This document shows, in pieces, positions 8,686-18,300 of a stretch of 64,000 nt of DNA. The stretch is from NCBI GenBank assembly GCA_964446945.1, contig CAYUQO010000012.1, forward strand, positions 62,001-126,000, read 5' to 3'. The notes under the pieces were generated by a model, which was not told the origin of the DNA, made no database searches, and saw only the letters and a list, made by a program, of their open reading frames with translations. The stretch's first letter is position 1, and every line of letters begins with the position of its first letter. This stretch comes from CAIYRG01 sp964446945. GTDB taxonomy: Bacteria; Pseudomonadota; Alphaproteobacteria; Micropepsales; Micropepsaceae. The translations under genes were made by a program, and so were the position numbers.

Positions 8686-9560
8686 TAAAAATCGGGCCTT
8701 TCTGCAATAGGTACCGTGGCTGTCGCGCCGGCGTAATAATCGGCGGTATTTTCGGGGCAGGCAATCTCTCCCCACTCCATAACTGACGACCGCCGGTACG
8801 CGACGGCGCTGCTCCAGCTGCGGGTGAAGGCTCCGGCATCGTCGACCGTGAACTCCACTTGCAGGCCCTTTCCACGGTAGTCGAAGTCGACATAAACCGG
8901 TTCGGTCGTCGGCCGGCCATATTCGTGCTCGCTTCGCTCCTGCTCCTGCTTCGCCGCCTCGCCATCGATCAGCCGGTAGCGTTCGACCACGTGCAGCGCG
9001 GGCGTGTGCGGTGTCCCATACATGTCGATCAGCGAACCGGGCCGGGTCTTGATCCCGACCGTGTCGATGACCAGCGTGTCCCCTTCGTAATGGCCGACGG
9101 AGTCGCCATTCCATGACGGCACCACGTTTGCCGGATGGCTCGCATTCAACCGCACCTGCCGGAACTGGTGATCCTGAATATAAAGGATGGTGATGCGATC
9201 CTTCTCCTGCAGCATCTGCATCTGCGCGATCCGCAAGACATAGGGCGGCGGCAGCGGCCGGCACTCATTCGAAAGATCGGGATAGGATTTGCCCGCGAGC
9301 GAAATCGCGCCGTGCTGTTTGACAATGTTCGCGGCCCAGGGTTGCAGAATGGGATTGTTGTAGTCGCCCACCAGCTTGAATGCGTCGCTGGTGCCGTTGG
9401 GCCGGCGTGCAAGATTCTTGAGCGGCCCTGGTCCGCTCCCGCCGAGATCATAGCCAAAGGTCGTCCGCGCCCAGATTCCGGAAAAATCCGGAGCAGCATC
9501 GGCTCCGGAGGGTGCAGCCAGGCACAGCGCCAATAATGAGACTGCCGCGCCTGCGCGCAT
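8685..9560 (-). CDS. DF-tail family secreted protein, type B (member 9)
   Basis: A 291 aa exported protein with a short signal peptide ending SGADAA. Type B features: PDFSGIWARTTFGYD replaces the type A GW segment, the first Cys loop reads CRPLPPPYVLR, the next strand reads MQMLQEKDRITILYIQDHQFRQVRLN, and the core is PSWNGDSVGHYEGDTL (Asp for Glu). Between ERYRLIDGEA and YRGKGLQVEFTVDD it carries a charged stretch rich in Glu, Gln and Arg, not seen in type A. The second Cys is in ACPENT. It ends RPDF. The stop overlaps the start of member 8 by one base, and a single base separates its start from the stop of member 10. Confidence 0.9.
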   Translation of the reverse strand: MRAGAAVSLLALCLAAPSGADAAPDFSGIWARTTFGYDLGGSGPGPLKNLARRPNGTSDAFKLVGDYNNPILQPWAANIVKQHGAISLAGKSYPDLSNECRPLPPPYVLRIAQMQMLQEKDRITILYIQDHQFRQVRLNASHPANVVPSWNGDSVGHYEGDTLVIDTVGIKTRPGSLIDMYGTPHTPALHVVERYRLIDGEAAKQEQERSEHEYGRPTTEPVYVDFDYRGKGLQVEFTVDDAGAFTRSWSSAVAYRRSSVMEWGEIACPENTADYYAGATATVPIAERPDF

Positions 9561-9561
9561 G

Positions 9562-10425
9562 TCAGAATTCCGGCCGGTCGGCGCGGGGAATATCGGTCAA
9601 CCCGCCGCTGTAATATTCATAGGCGTTTTCGGCGCAGACATTTTCCACCCAGCCGCCGGCACGCCGCCAGGTGACGACCGCCGACCAGGGCTTTTTGAAC
9701 ACGTTCTTGTCTTCGACCGTGAACTCGATCTGGAGCCCCTTGCCTTTATACCCTTCATCGACCTCGGCAGCCTGTTCGGTCGCGACCGGCCCCGCTTCGC
9801 GGATATTTTTGTCCTGCGCCGCTTTTGCCACGGCGTAATCGACCGACCGGTAACGCTCGACGACGTGCAATGCGTCGGTGTAGGGCGAGCCATACATATC
9901 GAGCACGGGTTCGCGCGCAACTCTCGCGCCAATCGTGTCGACGACCAGCGTGTCACCTTCGTAATGCCCAACCGAATCTCCATACCACGAGGGTGTGACC
10001 TTCGCCGGATGCGTGGAATTCAGCCTGACGCGGCGGACCTGATGATCCTGCATGAAGACGAAAACGATTTCGTCCTTCTTCTGCAGCATCTGCATCTCCT
10101 GGACGCGGAAGATGTAGGGGGAGACCATCGGCCAGCAATTCAGCGACGGGTTCGGATAGTCTCGGCCGCTGCGCAAAATTTCGCTGCGCTGCTTCACGAT
10201 TGCCGCAGCCGACGGTGTCAGGTTCGGGCTTTCGAAATTGCCGCCGACATTCGATTGATTGTGATACCGGCCGATCGGTCCCTGGCCGCTTGCAGGCCGC
10301 TCATATCCGAAAGTCAGGCGCGCCCAGGCGCCGGAAAAGTCCGGCGCAGATGCCGGTTGCGCGGCCTCCGAAGGCAGTGCGGACACCGCCAGAGTGAGGC
10401 CGATGATCGTGCTTGCTACCCTCAT
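9562..10425 (-). CDS. DF-tail family secreted protein, type B (member 10)
   Basis: A 287 aa exported protein; the ATG at 10425 follows GGGAGGCG by 7 bases and gives the signal MRVASTIIGLTLAVSAL. It matches member 9 in layout (PDFSGAWARLTFGYE, CWPMVSPYIFR, MQMLQKKDEIVFVFMQDHQVRRVRLN, YKGKGLQIEFTVED) but has SPYTDALH in place of TPH (Tyr for the conserved His), and its tail is RPEF, the only Glu-Phe in the set. The charged insertion (DKNIREAGPVATEQAAEVDE) is different in sequence from that of member 9, so the insertion is variable. It sits second in the four-gene operon. Confidence 0.9.
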   Translation of the reverse strand: MRVASTIIGLTLAVSALPSEAAQPASAPDFSGAWARLTFGYERPASGQGPIGRYHNQSNVGGNFESPNLTPSAAAIVKQRSEILRSGRDYPNPSLNCWPMVSPYIFRVQEMQMLQKKDEIVFVFMQDHQVRRVRLNSTHPAKVTPSWYGDSVGHYEGDTLVVDTIGARVAREPVLDMYGSPYTDALHVVERYRSVDYAVAKAAQDKNIREAGPVATEQAAEVDEGYKGKGLQIEFTVEDKNVFKKPWSAVVTWRRAGGWVENVCAENAYEYYSGGLTDIPRADRPEF

Positions 10426-10459
10426 CACAACGCCTCCCTGAAGGAATTGCGAAACCGTT

Positions 10460-11308
10460 TTAGAAGTCGGGTTTTCCCGCTGTGGGCATGGGACGCACTT
10501 TATAATTGAACAGATTTTCGTTGTTCTCGGCGCACGGGGTTTCTTCGATCGGTCCGCGCGCAGTCCTTTTCCAGCGCTGCAAAGCGGTCCACGGCATGTT
10601 GAACGCGCCCGGATCTTCCACCCGTATGTTGTCAATCAGCGTCTTTCCCCCATCGGTCAGCCGATACCGCTCGATGACATGCATTTGGTCGGTATGCGGG
10701 GTCCGGTAATTGTCGACAAAGGTGAGGTTGTTCAGGCCGATGGTGTCGACGACCAGGTCATCGCCCTCGTAGTGACCGACCGATTCCCCGGTCCATGATG
10801 GTTTCGGATGGGCGCTGTGCGGCACGTTCATATAGATGTGCCGTACCTGGAAATCGTTCTGATGGATCATCAGGATTTCCTTCGGCGTCTCGATGAAGAC
10901 CGTGATGTTGAATGGTGGTTCGAGCACATAGGCGGGCACGCCGGCGGGCCAGCAGCGTTCGCGCGGCACATAGGGAATCCCGCCGTTCAGCACGTCCTGA
11001 TTGGCCTTGCGCATCTGTTCTGCCGCCCACGGCTTCAAGATGGGGTTCGTCACGTCGGCAATGCGATAAGTCGGCTGATTGGGGCCGCCGGGAACCGTCG
11101 GCACGAAGGGATGTGCCGGATCGTAAACGACCGGCCCCGGCCCGGTTTGCGGTGAAATGAAATCGTCCCCGTCGGCGTGATCGACCTGCCAGGCAGTGGC
11201 GACATCGGGAGCAAAGCGGAGCTGCTGTGGTGCCGCGCTGTCCGCAGCAGTAACGGCTGCTGCCGTGGCGCATCCGGCGATGGTGAAAACACTCACAATG
11301 CGGAGCAT
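10460..11308 (-). CDS. DF-tail family secreted protein, type A (member 11), possible lipoprotein
   Basis: A 282 aa protein; the ATG at 11308 has GGAG 8 bases upstream. The N-terminus MLRIVSVFTIAGCATAAA contains an IAGC lipobox-like sequence at Cys13, so this copy might be lipidated and membrane-anchored, unlike the others; a normal signal peptide with cleavage later near TAADS is the alternative. The DF-family mature start is altered (FAPDVATAWQVDHADGDDF). Core PSWTGESVGHYEGDDLVVDT, CWPAGVPAY, NYRTPHTDQMHVIERYRL, DPGAFNMPW, PCAENNEN, tail KPDF. First gene of the four-gene operon, downstream of repeat copy 2. Confidence 0.88.
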   Translation of the reverse strand: MLRIVSVFTIAGCATAAAVTAADSAAPQQLRFAPDVATAWQVDHADGDDFISPQTGPGPVVYDPAHPFVPTVPGGPNQPTYRIADVTNPILKPWAAEQMRKANQDVLNGGIPYVPRERCWPAGVPAYVLEPPFNITVFIETPKEILMIHQNDFQVRHIYMNVPHSAHPKPSWTGESVGHYEGDDLVVDTIGLNNLTFVDNYRTPHTDQMHVIERYRLTDGGKTLIDNIRVEDPGAFNMPWTALQRWKRTARGPIEETPCAENNENLFNYKVRPMPTAGKPDF

Positions 11309-11368
11309 TCCGTCACTCCATATCGCAGGCCGGCGGAACTTCCACGAATGTCGCGCCGCGCTGCCAGA

Positions 11369-11469
11369 GCGCAATCCGGCGAAGTGTGAGCGGTTCGCCG
11401 TTAGATTGCGCGACAATCAAAGGAAGCCAGCGCATGATCCGATTCCATTTAATCGGATCATGCGCTGGC
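11369..11469 (+). repeat. palindromic intergenic repeat, copy 2
   Basis: Same element and orientation as 7756-7856: GCGCAATCCGGCGAAGTGTG... on the left, with the internal hairpin GGCGAA...TTCGCC, and on the right a perfect 19-base inverted repeat GCCAGCGCATGATCCGATT (11426-11444), loop of 6, mirrored at 11451-11469. With copy 1 it brackets the four-gene DF-tail operon as direct repeats about 3.6 kb apart. Confidence 0.9.
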
Positions 11470-11485
11470 GCTTCAAGCAAAAAAA

Positions 11486-11517
11486 TCGGCCGCAGAACCG
11501 TGTGGTTCTGCAGCCGA
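11486..11517 (-). terminator. rho-independent terminator for 11540-12313
   Basis: GCAGAACC and GGTTCTGC pair around GTGT, and the stem extends outward through TCGGC/GCCGA with one unpaired base on each side. On the minus strand the hairpin is followed by a T-rich run (complement of the A-tract at 11479-11485). It lies just after the stop of the member-12 gene, separating it from the four-gene operon downstream. Confidence 0.85.
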
Positions 11518-11539
11518 CCGGTAAGCGTTCTCCGGACTA

Positions 11540-12313
11540 TCAGAGGCCGGGAATGCGGCCCGCCGCGATTGCCGCGCGCGCCTGCGTAATGCCGTTGACT
11601 TTGGAAATGTCGCGGTGCTGTTCGCCGCAGACATAGTCTTCGAGACGGACATCGTTGCGCAGCGTGTAGACAAAACGCGTGCCGAAGTCGCGGGTGTAAT
11701 AGGTCGGATCGTGGATCGTCACCACGTCCTCGAGCTGGGTCGGGCTGATTTTGCGGAACCGCTCGGTCGTGACCAGCATGTCGTCGTGCGGCAGGCCGGT
11801 TGCGTCGAGGAAGGTTTTCTCATTGAAGCCGGCGGTCTGCACGACCAGCGTGTCGCCTTCCCAATGGCCGACCGAATGGCCGTTGTAGAACGGATACGGC
11901 ACCAGCTCGTCATAGCTCGGCAGCGGCTTGTCCATCGCCACGACGCGGATCTGATGGTTCAGCTCGTGCACAATGGTGACCTGTCCGGGCGGAGCCTGGA
12001 TGATTTCGAACGGATAGGGGGATGCCATGGTGCGCGGAATACCGTCGGGAACGCAGAATTTGCGCGCCGCATCCGTGATCGAGCCATCCTTCAGGCCAGC
12101 CTGATTCATCGCATAGGCCTTCTGGCCTTCCGCATTCAGCGGCGGCGCGCCACCGCCCTGCAGAACCAGTTTCGGATGATATTCCGTGGCCCAGTAAGTT
12201 CCGGAAATGTCGGGCGTCGCGCCGGCGCCCAACGCCGACCCGGCCATCATCGACAAGGCCAGAACTGCTCCCAGAGCCGTACCGCCGCGCGCAACAACCC
12301 GAATATCGATCAT
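11540..12313 (-). CDS. divergent DF-tail family protein (member 12, outlier)
   Basis: A 257 aa exported protein, ATG at 12313 with GGGAGGG just upstream. It is recognisable as a relative by CVPDGIP, the core NGHSVGHWEGDTLVVQTAGF (His for Glu/Asp, Trp for Tyr, Gln for Asp), ERFRK, and DYVCGEQH, but the N-terminal domain is different (TPDISGTYWATEYHPKL, then a Gly-rich stretch), the PHSxNPKPSW segment is replaced, and the C-terminus is RIPGL, not Asp-Phe. The GHWEGDTLVV wording is, from memory, the commonest form in soil bacteria, so this copy may be closest to the ancestral or most widespread version. It is a single-gene unit with its own terminator. Confidence 0.85.
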   Translation of the reverse strand: MIDIRVVARGGTALGAVLALSMMAGSALGAGATPDISGTYWATEYHPKLVLQGGGAPPLNAEGQKAYAMNQAGLKDGSITDAARKFCVPDGIPRTMASPYPFEIIQAPPGQVTIVHELNHQIRVVAMDKPLPSYDELVPYPFYNGHSVGHWEGDTLVVQTAGFNEKTFLDATGLPHDDMLVTTERFRKISPTQLEDVVTIHDPTYYTRDFGTRFVYTLRNDVRLEDYVCGEQHRDISKVNGITQARAAIAAGRIPGL

Positions 12314-12454
12314 GCAACCCTCCCAGAGTTTCATTGGCCCACCCGGCGAAACCCGCTCATCGGTTGCTTCGCCCGCATGGAGACATTTCTAACGTTTAAC
12401 ATTGTACCGATTGAAAAAAAAGGCGGCAGGTTCCCGCTTTTCTTCTTTCGCGGG

Positions 12455-12850
12455 CTAGTGCTGCCCGTTGACAGGTTCGGCCTTGTATGCCGTTTCGACA
12501 ACAGCTTGACTATTCCACCAGCCGCCGCCGAGCGCCTGAAACAGCGCCGCCGTGTCGGCGAAACGGCTGGCCTGCGCCTGAATGCGGGTGATCAGCGCCT
12601 GCTCATACGCCTGTTGCGCCGTCAGCAAGCCGAGATACTGGATTTGACCGAGTTCCAATTGCCGTCGCGCAATATTCAGGCTGCGCAATGCCGCTGCTTC
12701 CGTGGCCGAGGCGGCATTCAGCAATTCGGCGTCCGACTGCAACGCGTACAAGGTGTCGGCAACATTCTGCAATGCGGTCAGCACGGTGTTGCGGTAATTC
12801 GCGGCCGATTGGTCATAGGCGGCTTCGGCGGCGCGCGTCAGATGCTTCAC
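12455..12850 (-). pseudogene. C-terminal remnant of a NodT/OprM-type outer-membrane efflux factor
   Basis: About 130 residues read like the C-terminal third of RND-system outer-membrane factors: repeated Ala/Gln-rich helices (NYRNTVLTALQNVADTLYAL, IARRQLELGQIQYLGLLTAQ) and the terminal signature ALGGGWW. Intact family members are about 450-500 aa with a lipoprotein N-terminus; here the upstream two thirds is missing and no start codon with a ribosome site is present. The open frame extends to 12886 but the last dozen codons do not fit the family. No membrane-fusion or RND pump gene remains nearby, so this is the debris of an efflux operon. Confidence 0.75.
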
Positions 12851-12981
12851 CCGGCCGCCTACGACGACCGTGGCTCGTTGATGCATTTTGTATACTTACG
12901 ACAGTTCGACATGACAGGGATTGACCTTGCTCATTCGCGCAGAAAATTCTTTCCTCTGCCAGTCGCGAATACGGATGCCAT

Positions 12982-13656
12982 ATGAGACTGCTGCTTGTCG
13001 AAGACAATGAAACGCTTGCCGGCCTGCTCGAAAAGGGGCTGACCGCGGCGGGGTTTTCCGTCGATACGGTCAAGACGGTTGCGGAAGCACTCGATGGACT
13101 GGCGGCGAAACGCTTCTCCGCGATTATTCTCGATCTTGGTTTGCCGGATGGCGACGGTTACGCGGTATTGCATTCTTTGCGCAGCAAAGGCGATTCGACT
13201 CCGGTGCTGATACTCACAGCGCGCAGCGCCGTGGACGATAAGGTAAAAGGCTTCCAGCGCGGTGCCGATGATTATCTCGGCAAGCCTTTTGCGCTGGAAG
13301 AACTTATCGCGAGGTTGCAGGCCCTGTTGCGCCGCCCTGGAGTACTGCTCGGCGCCGCGCTCAGACTCGGACGTTTGACGTTCGACACCACAGCGCGCGA
13401 AATCACTGTCGGCGGGCAGCTGGAATTGGTGCCCCCACGCGAAGCCGCGGTGCTCGAAGTGTTGCTGCGCAGAAGCGGCCGCGTCGTGCCAAAACAGGTC
13501 ATTGAGGATCAGCTCTATGGCCTGTCCGAGGAAGTGAGCTCGAACGCGATCGAGGTCTATGTTCACCGGCTTCGCAAACAACTGTCGGACGCGAATGCCG
13601 GGGTCGAAATTCACACCATCAGGGGCGTCGGTTATCTCATTCGGGAAGCAGCATGA
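12982..13656 (+). CDS. OmpR/PhoB-family response regulator
   Basis: A 224 aa two-domain regulator. The receiver domain (about 1-115) has the acidic pair near E7-D8, phospho-acceptor D51 (LDLGLPDGDG), T79 and K101 (GKPF). The C-terminal winged-helix domain (about 125-220) includes ELVPPREAAVLEVLL, SSNAIEVYVHRLRKQL and the GVGYLI end typical of the QseB/PmrA/BasR branch. It is followed by the kinase gene with a 4-base ATGA overlap, so the pair is co-translated. The target is unknown: it diverges from the efflux-factor relic and lies upstream of a TonB-dependent receptor, either of which could be the original or present target. Confidence 0.95.
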   Translation: MRLLLVEDNETLAGLLEKGLTAAGFSVDTVKTVAEALDGLAAKRFSAIILDLGLPDGDGYAVLHSLRSKGDSTPVLILTARSAVDDKVKGFQRGADDYLGKPFALEELIARLQALLRRPGVLLGAALRLGRLTFDTTAREITVGGQLELVPPREAAVLEVLLRRSGRVVPKQVIEDQLYGLSEEVSSNAIEVYVHRLRKQLSDANAGVEIHTIRGVGYLIREAA

Positions 13657-15032
13657 GATTGCGGTTCAAATCCATTCTGCAAAGAATCATTTCGCTGCAT
13701 GTGCTGGCGCTGGCCGGCGTGTTCGGCGCGATTACATTTGCGGTGTGGTTTGTTCTCGGCGCAACCGCCAACAATTTTGAAGAACGCCTGTTGCTCGACC
13801 ACGCGACGACTGTCGCCCAACATCTCCGGCTGGATGGAGATCGATGGACGGTCGATCTGCCGCCGGATCTGGCGGCGCTCTATGGCCGCGGCTATGGCGG
13901 GTATGCGCTGACCATCATCGACGAAAACGGACGTGTCGTTTCTTCCTCACTGCCGCGCCGGGAGGCGCTGTTCACGCCGGATACGCCGCTGCAGGCTCCA
14001 GCATATTTCCAGCAGAGGCGCGGCAAGGCTGCGTTCTACGGGATTGATTTCCCGGTTCGTAAAGACAATCACAGCGCCACCATTGAAGTGGCCCAGGATC
14101 TCGCAAACGCCGATGTGATTGTCGATGATGTCGTTGCCGGTTTTGTAAGCCGGCTGGCCTGGGTGGTGCTGCCGATGTTTGCGCTGCTTCTCGCGCTCGA
14201 TGTCCTGATCGTGCGCAGGGCGCTGAAGCCGATCACCACAGCCTCGCAACGTGCGCGCAATATTCACCCGGGGACCATCAGATTGCGGCTTCCTGAATCC
14301 GGGCTTCCCGATGAGGTCCTGCCGCTGGTGGTCGCGGTCAACCAGGCGCTCGATCGTCTGGAACGCGGTTTTCAGATGCAGCGCGACTTGACCGCCGATG
14401 CCGCCCACGAACTGCGAACGCCACTCGCGATCCTGATGACCATGATCGATGTTTCGGCAGACCAGAAGCTGGCGGCCGAATTGCGGCCCCAAATCCTCGG
14501 CATGAGCCGGATCGTCGGGCAACTGCTCGAGCTCGCCGAACTCGAATCGTCCTCCATCGGTGAGGAGGACGCGGCCGATCTGCGTGCGGTGTGTTCCGAT
14601 GCCGTCAGCCTCATGGCGCCCGTCGCTCTGGCGCAGGGAAAAACGATCGAGCTCAATGCGCCGCCTGCGCCAGTCTGGGTGCAGGGAAATGCGGAATTAC
14701 TGGTCCGCGCCGTGCGCAATCTGGTCGAGAATGCGATCCGGTATACTGCGGCAGCAACGGCGGTCGAAGTGGACGTCCTCGCGTCGGGTGCCGTGACTGT
14801 GAAAGACCGTGGTCCGGGCGTTCCTCCGACCGAACGCGAACTCATCTTCCGGCGCTTCTGGCGGCGCGACCGGCGCGGTGGCCCAAATGCCGGACTCGGT
14901 CTTTCGATCGTGCAGCGCGCGATCCAGATTCATGGAGGCAATGTCGGCGTGGGCGAGCGCGAGGGTGGCGGTGCGGTATTTTCAATTGCCCTGCCGGTCC
15001 GCCAAAAAACCGTAAGCCATTTAGCTATTTGA
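13653..15032 (+). CDS. membrane-bound sensor histidine kinase
   Basis: A 459 aa kinase, partner of the preceding regulator. First membrane span about 13-36, a periplasmic sensor region of about 125 residues with no recognised domain, second span about 165-187, then a HAMP-like linker, the dimerisation/phospho-acceptor box DAAHELRTPLAIL with His252, and an ATP-binding domain with NLVENAIRYT (N box), DRGPGVPP (G1) and GLGLSIVQRAI (G2). This is the usual architecture of QseC/PmrB/TctE-type kinases. The periplasmic part is small and without Cys or His clusters, so metal sensing is not indicated by sequence. Confidence 0.95.
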   Translation: MRLRFKSILQRIISLHVLALAGVFGAITFAVWFVLGATANNFEERLLLDHATTVAQHLRLDGDRWTVDLPPDLAALYGRGYGGYALTIIDENGRVVSSSLPRREALFTPDTPLQAPAYFQQRRGKAAFYGIDFPVRKDNHSATIEVAQDLANADVIVDDVVAGFVSRLAWVVLPMFALLLALDVLIVRRALKPITTASQRARNIHPGTIRLRLPESGLPDEVLPLVVAVNQALDRLERGFQMQRDLTADAAHELRTPLAILMTMIDVSADQKLAAELRPQILGMSRIVGQLLELAELESSSIGEEDAADLRAVCSDAVSLMAPVALAQGKTIELNAPPAPVWVQGNAELLVRAVRNLVENAIRYTAAATAVEVDVLASGAVTVKDRGPGVPPTERELIFRRFWRRDRRGGPNAGLGLSIVQRAIQIHGGNVGVGEREGGGAVFSIALPVRQKTVSHLAI

Positions 15033-15307
15033 TAGATTCTATAATCATTAACGCTGTCGACGGCGCCATCAGAGATGTAAGCCTGTTGTCAGCCATTTCG
15101 CATTTTCTGATTTATTTTTCATTTTTCATTCATAACCGTTGACCATTCGCAAATTTCGGCTAACGCTGAAGTTGTGGAGTCACCGATGCGATGAATGGTG
15201 TCTCCACGGGGGTAAGCATTCGTTTCAGGCCGTAGCTCTGTTCTCGCCGTCAGCGGGAGCAGGTTCACACGCAGATGCTTTGGCGCATCCGCGAGGGCAG
15301 GGGGACC

Positions 15308-18300
15308 ATGAATCCGAAGACATCGAGACTTGCATCTTTGTTGGGATCTGCATCGCTGTTGGCGATGTCCAGCGCCGGTGGCGCGTCGGCGCAACAGGTT
15401 GCGCAGGATCAGATGGCCCAGGCCAATCCGAATGAAGTGCAAGAGCAGGTGCTGATCACCGGGTCACTCATTCGTGGCACCGTCGCGGTCGGCGTACCGG
15501 TCACCAATCTTGGGCCGCAGGATTATGCGCAGACCGGCGCGCTGACCACAGCCGACCTGTTCAGAACCACACCATTTGCGAATGTGAGCCCAGGCCCGGT
15601 CGGCACAAATGCCAATAACAATATCGGTAAGGAGACCCGGGTTAATATCCGCGGCCTCGATCCCAATGACGGTACGCGTGCACTGTTGATGGTTGATGGC
15701 TATCGCTTCCCGGGCCAGGGCGAAGCGCTCTGTGCTATCGATCCTTCGATTATTCCCGCACTCGCGCTGGACCGCATCGATATCCTGGTGGATGGCGCAT
15801 CGGCGACTTATGGCTCCGATGCGGTTACCGGCGTGGTCAACATCATCCTCAAGCGCGGCTACGATGGTGCAATCACGCAATTACGAACCACCCAGGCCGA
15901 TGGAAAATCGGAATATCAGGCCTCCCAACTCTGGGGCCGAACCTGGGAAGGCGGCGATATCACCCTGACCTATGAATGGGACGACGATTCGCCGCTGAAG
16001 GCTAGTGCGCGTTCGCGTTTGTCCTATGACTTCACCCCATGGGGCCTGGACAACCGCACGCCGATCCGGTCCTCCATTCCCGGTACCATTTCAGTCGGCA
16101 ATCCGGTCCAGACGCCCGAGACGTCACTGAACCCGTCGGCCGGCACCGGTGGCGCCGGCGCCTTTGGGCGCGCCTGCAACAACTGCTATGCCATTCCGGC
16201 AGGCGCCGGTTCGAACTACACGGCGGCTCCCAATCCGCTGGTTTGGTCAAGCTTTGCGGTCGCCGCCAACGGCGGCGCCGGCAACGACCTCAACGGTACG
16301 CGCAACGAATTCAATCCCTACTCGATTGCGTGGTACGACGCGGCGCAGCAGCGCAATGCCGTCGTTGGAACATTCGACCAACGCCTGTTCAGCTGGGTGT
16401 CAGTCTTTGCCGAAGGTTTTTATGACAATCGCCGGGCGCAATATCTGAATCCCGCGACTCTCTCGCCGACGTCGGGCAATGACCTTCTGGTCCAGGTCCC
16501 GACATCCAATCCGTATTATCCGATCGGCGCCCCCAACAATCTCAAAGTCAATTACAACATTTCACTCGAGGCTCCTCCTCTCACATCGGCTTTTGAGATC
16601 GCAGATCGTTATCTTGGCGGGTTTAATCTCGATCTGCCGTTCGGCTGGGAAGGAAAGATCTTTTACGGGGAGAGCTTCAACGACACGGGCTCCGCGGTCC
16701 ACGCCGTTAATCCCAATATGGTTTCCGCGGCTCTCGGCTGGACCATGCCGGCGAGCGCCGGCGTCGGCACATTTCCAGGCATCGGGACATGGACCAGGCC
16801 TTCAACCGTTCCCTATCTCGATCTTTTCTGCGATCCGCACGCGTTTCAGTGCAATTCGCCCGCGACAATCGGTTATATCCAGGGCGTGCGCGCCTATCTT
16901 TCGGAAGACTGGGTGAACGAGAAAGGCGCCACGTTTGATGGCCCGCTGTTTGCGCTGCCGGCAGGCGATGTGAAGCTGGCGGTAGGCACCGTGTACATAT
17001 CCTCACAGTTCGCTTTCCATGTCTATGACAGCACCGCCTCGCCGACGCCTTTGGTGCCCAGCCTTCTCGATGCCGCAAGCAAGCAATGGTTTGCCGTCTT
17101 CTCGCAATTGAACGTGCCGGTGGTCAGTGACGCCAATTCTTTCCCGCTGGTGCGCCGCTTCGACCTGGAAGGATCATGGCGTCATGACCAGTACCATCAG
17201 CTCGGCGGTTTCAACGGCGGCACCAGCAATCCGAAGGTCGCGTTCAACTGGACGCTGACCGAGGATTATGGCCTGACCGTGCGTGGCGCGTGGGGCACCT
17301 CATTCCGCGCGCCAGGATTCGCCGAGGAATCGCCATTGGCGAAGACTGCGATCGCTGCCTGGAACTCCTCACTGTTCGCACAGAATTCCCAGATCACTGT
17401 CAACTGCAATCCGGCGGCGGATTCAATGGCCGGACGGCTGTTGAATCCCGGCGCAGGATTCACCGGTTGGAACGGCCAGACGAACAATGGCGGAACACCG
17501 GGCGTTAGTTGCGGCACCAAGGCGGCGCCAATCGGAATGGCGCTTCTCGGCGCCGCCGGGGTGGCCAATGCAGCCGGAATGCGGCTTTACACCAATACCG
17601 CTGGCCAGCACCTGCATCCCGAAACCGCAACGAACTACGCATTGACGGCGGAATTCGCGCCAACCGCTTTCCTGCGCGGACTCGACATACAGGCCACCTG
17701 GTATCAAATTAAGATTGACGGCGCGCTCAGAGGCTTTGCCAATCCCAACACAACTTCGGTCAACGATCCCGGCCTCGGCTTTTCCTACATCGTGCCGACC
17801 GATATCGCCAAAGCCGGTGTTGATGTTGCAGGTTGCAGCAACAACAACACGCCGACGACCTGCCCCGAATTCGAGAACATGGTGGCCGGGCTGCTTGCCA
17901 GTCCGCGTAATCCCGTGTCGCCGCAGGTCCTCACCACAGTGGTGTGGATTAATGACGGCGCAACGTTCAACGCCGGTTACATCAAAGCCCAGGGTATCGA
18001 TTTCACCGCCAGCTATGATCTCGACCTCGGCGATCTCGGCGCGTGGAACACGGGTATTGTCGGTACCTATTATCTGCACCAGAATAGCGCGAACTTTCTC
18101 AGCGCGACGGATCCCGAAGCCGGCACGGTACAGGATCTGTTTCACACCACGCTTGGCACGCTGAACGGAATTCCGCAGGTCGGGGTCGAATCGCTCCCGC
18201 GGCTGCGTTATCGCGGGCGCCTGGGTTGGAGCGATGGCCCATTGTCGGTGACGGGCTTCGTCAATTACACCGGTCACTTTTACAACACGCAGAATGCCCC

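Noticed and set aside
12931..13614. A long minus-strand open frame (227 codons) antisense to the response regulator
   Set aside because: It covers a clearly coding regulator gene and its sequence is low in hydrophobic pattern, rich in Gln, His and Arg, as expected for the complement of a GC-rich gene.
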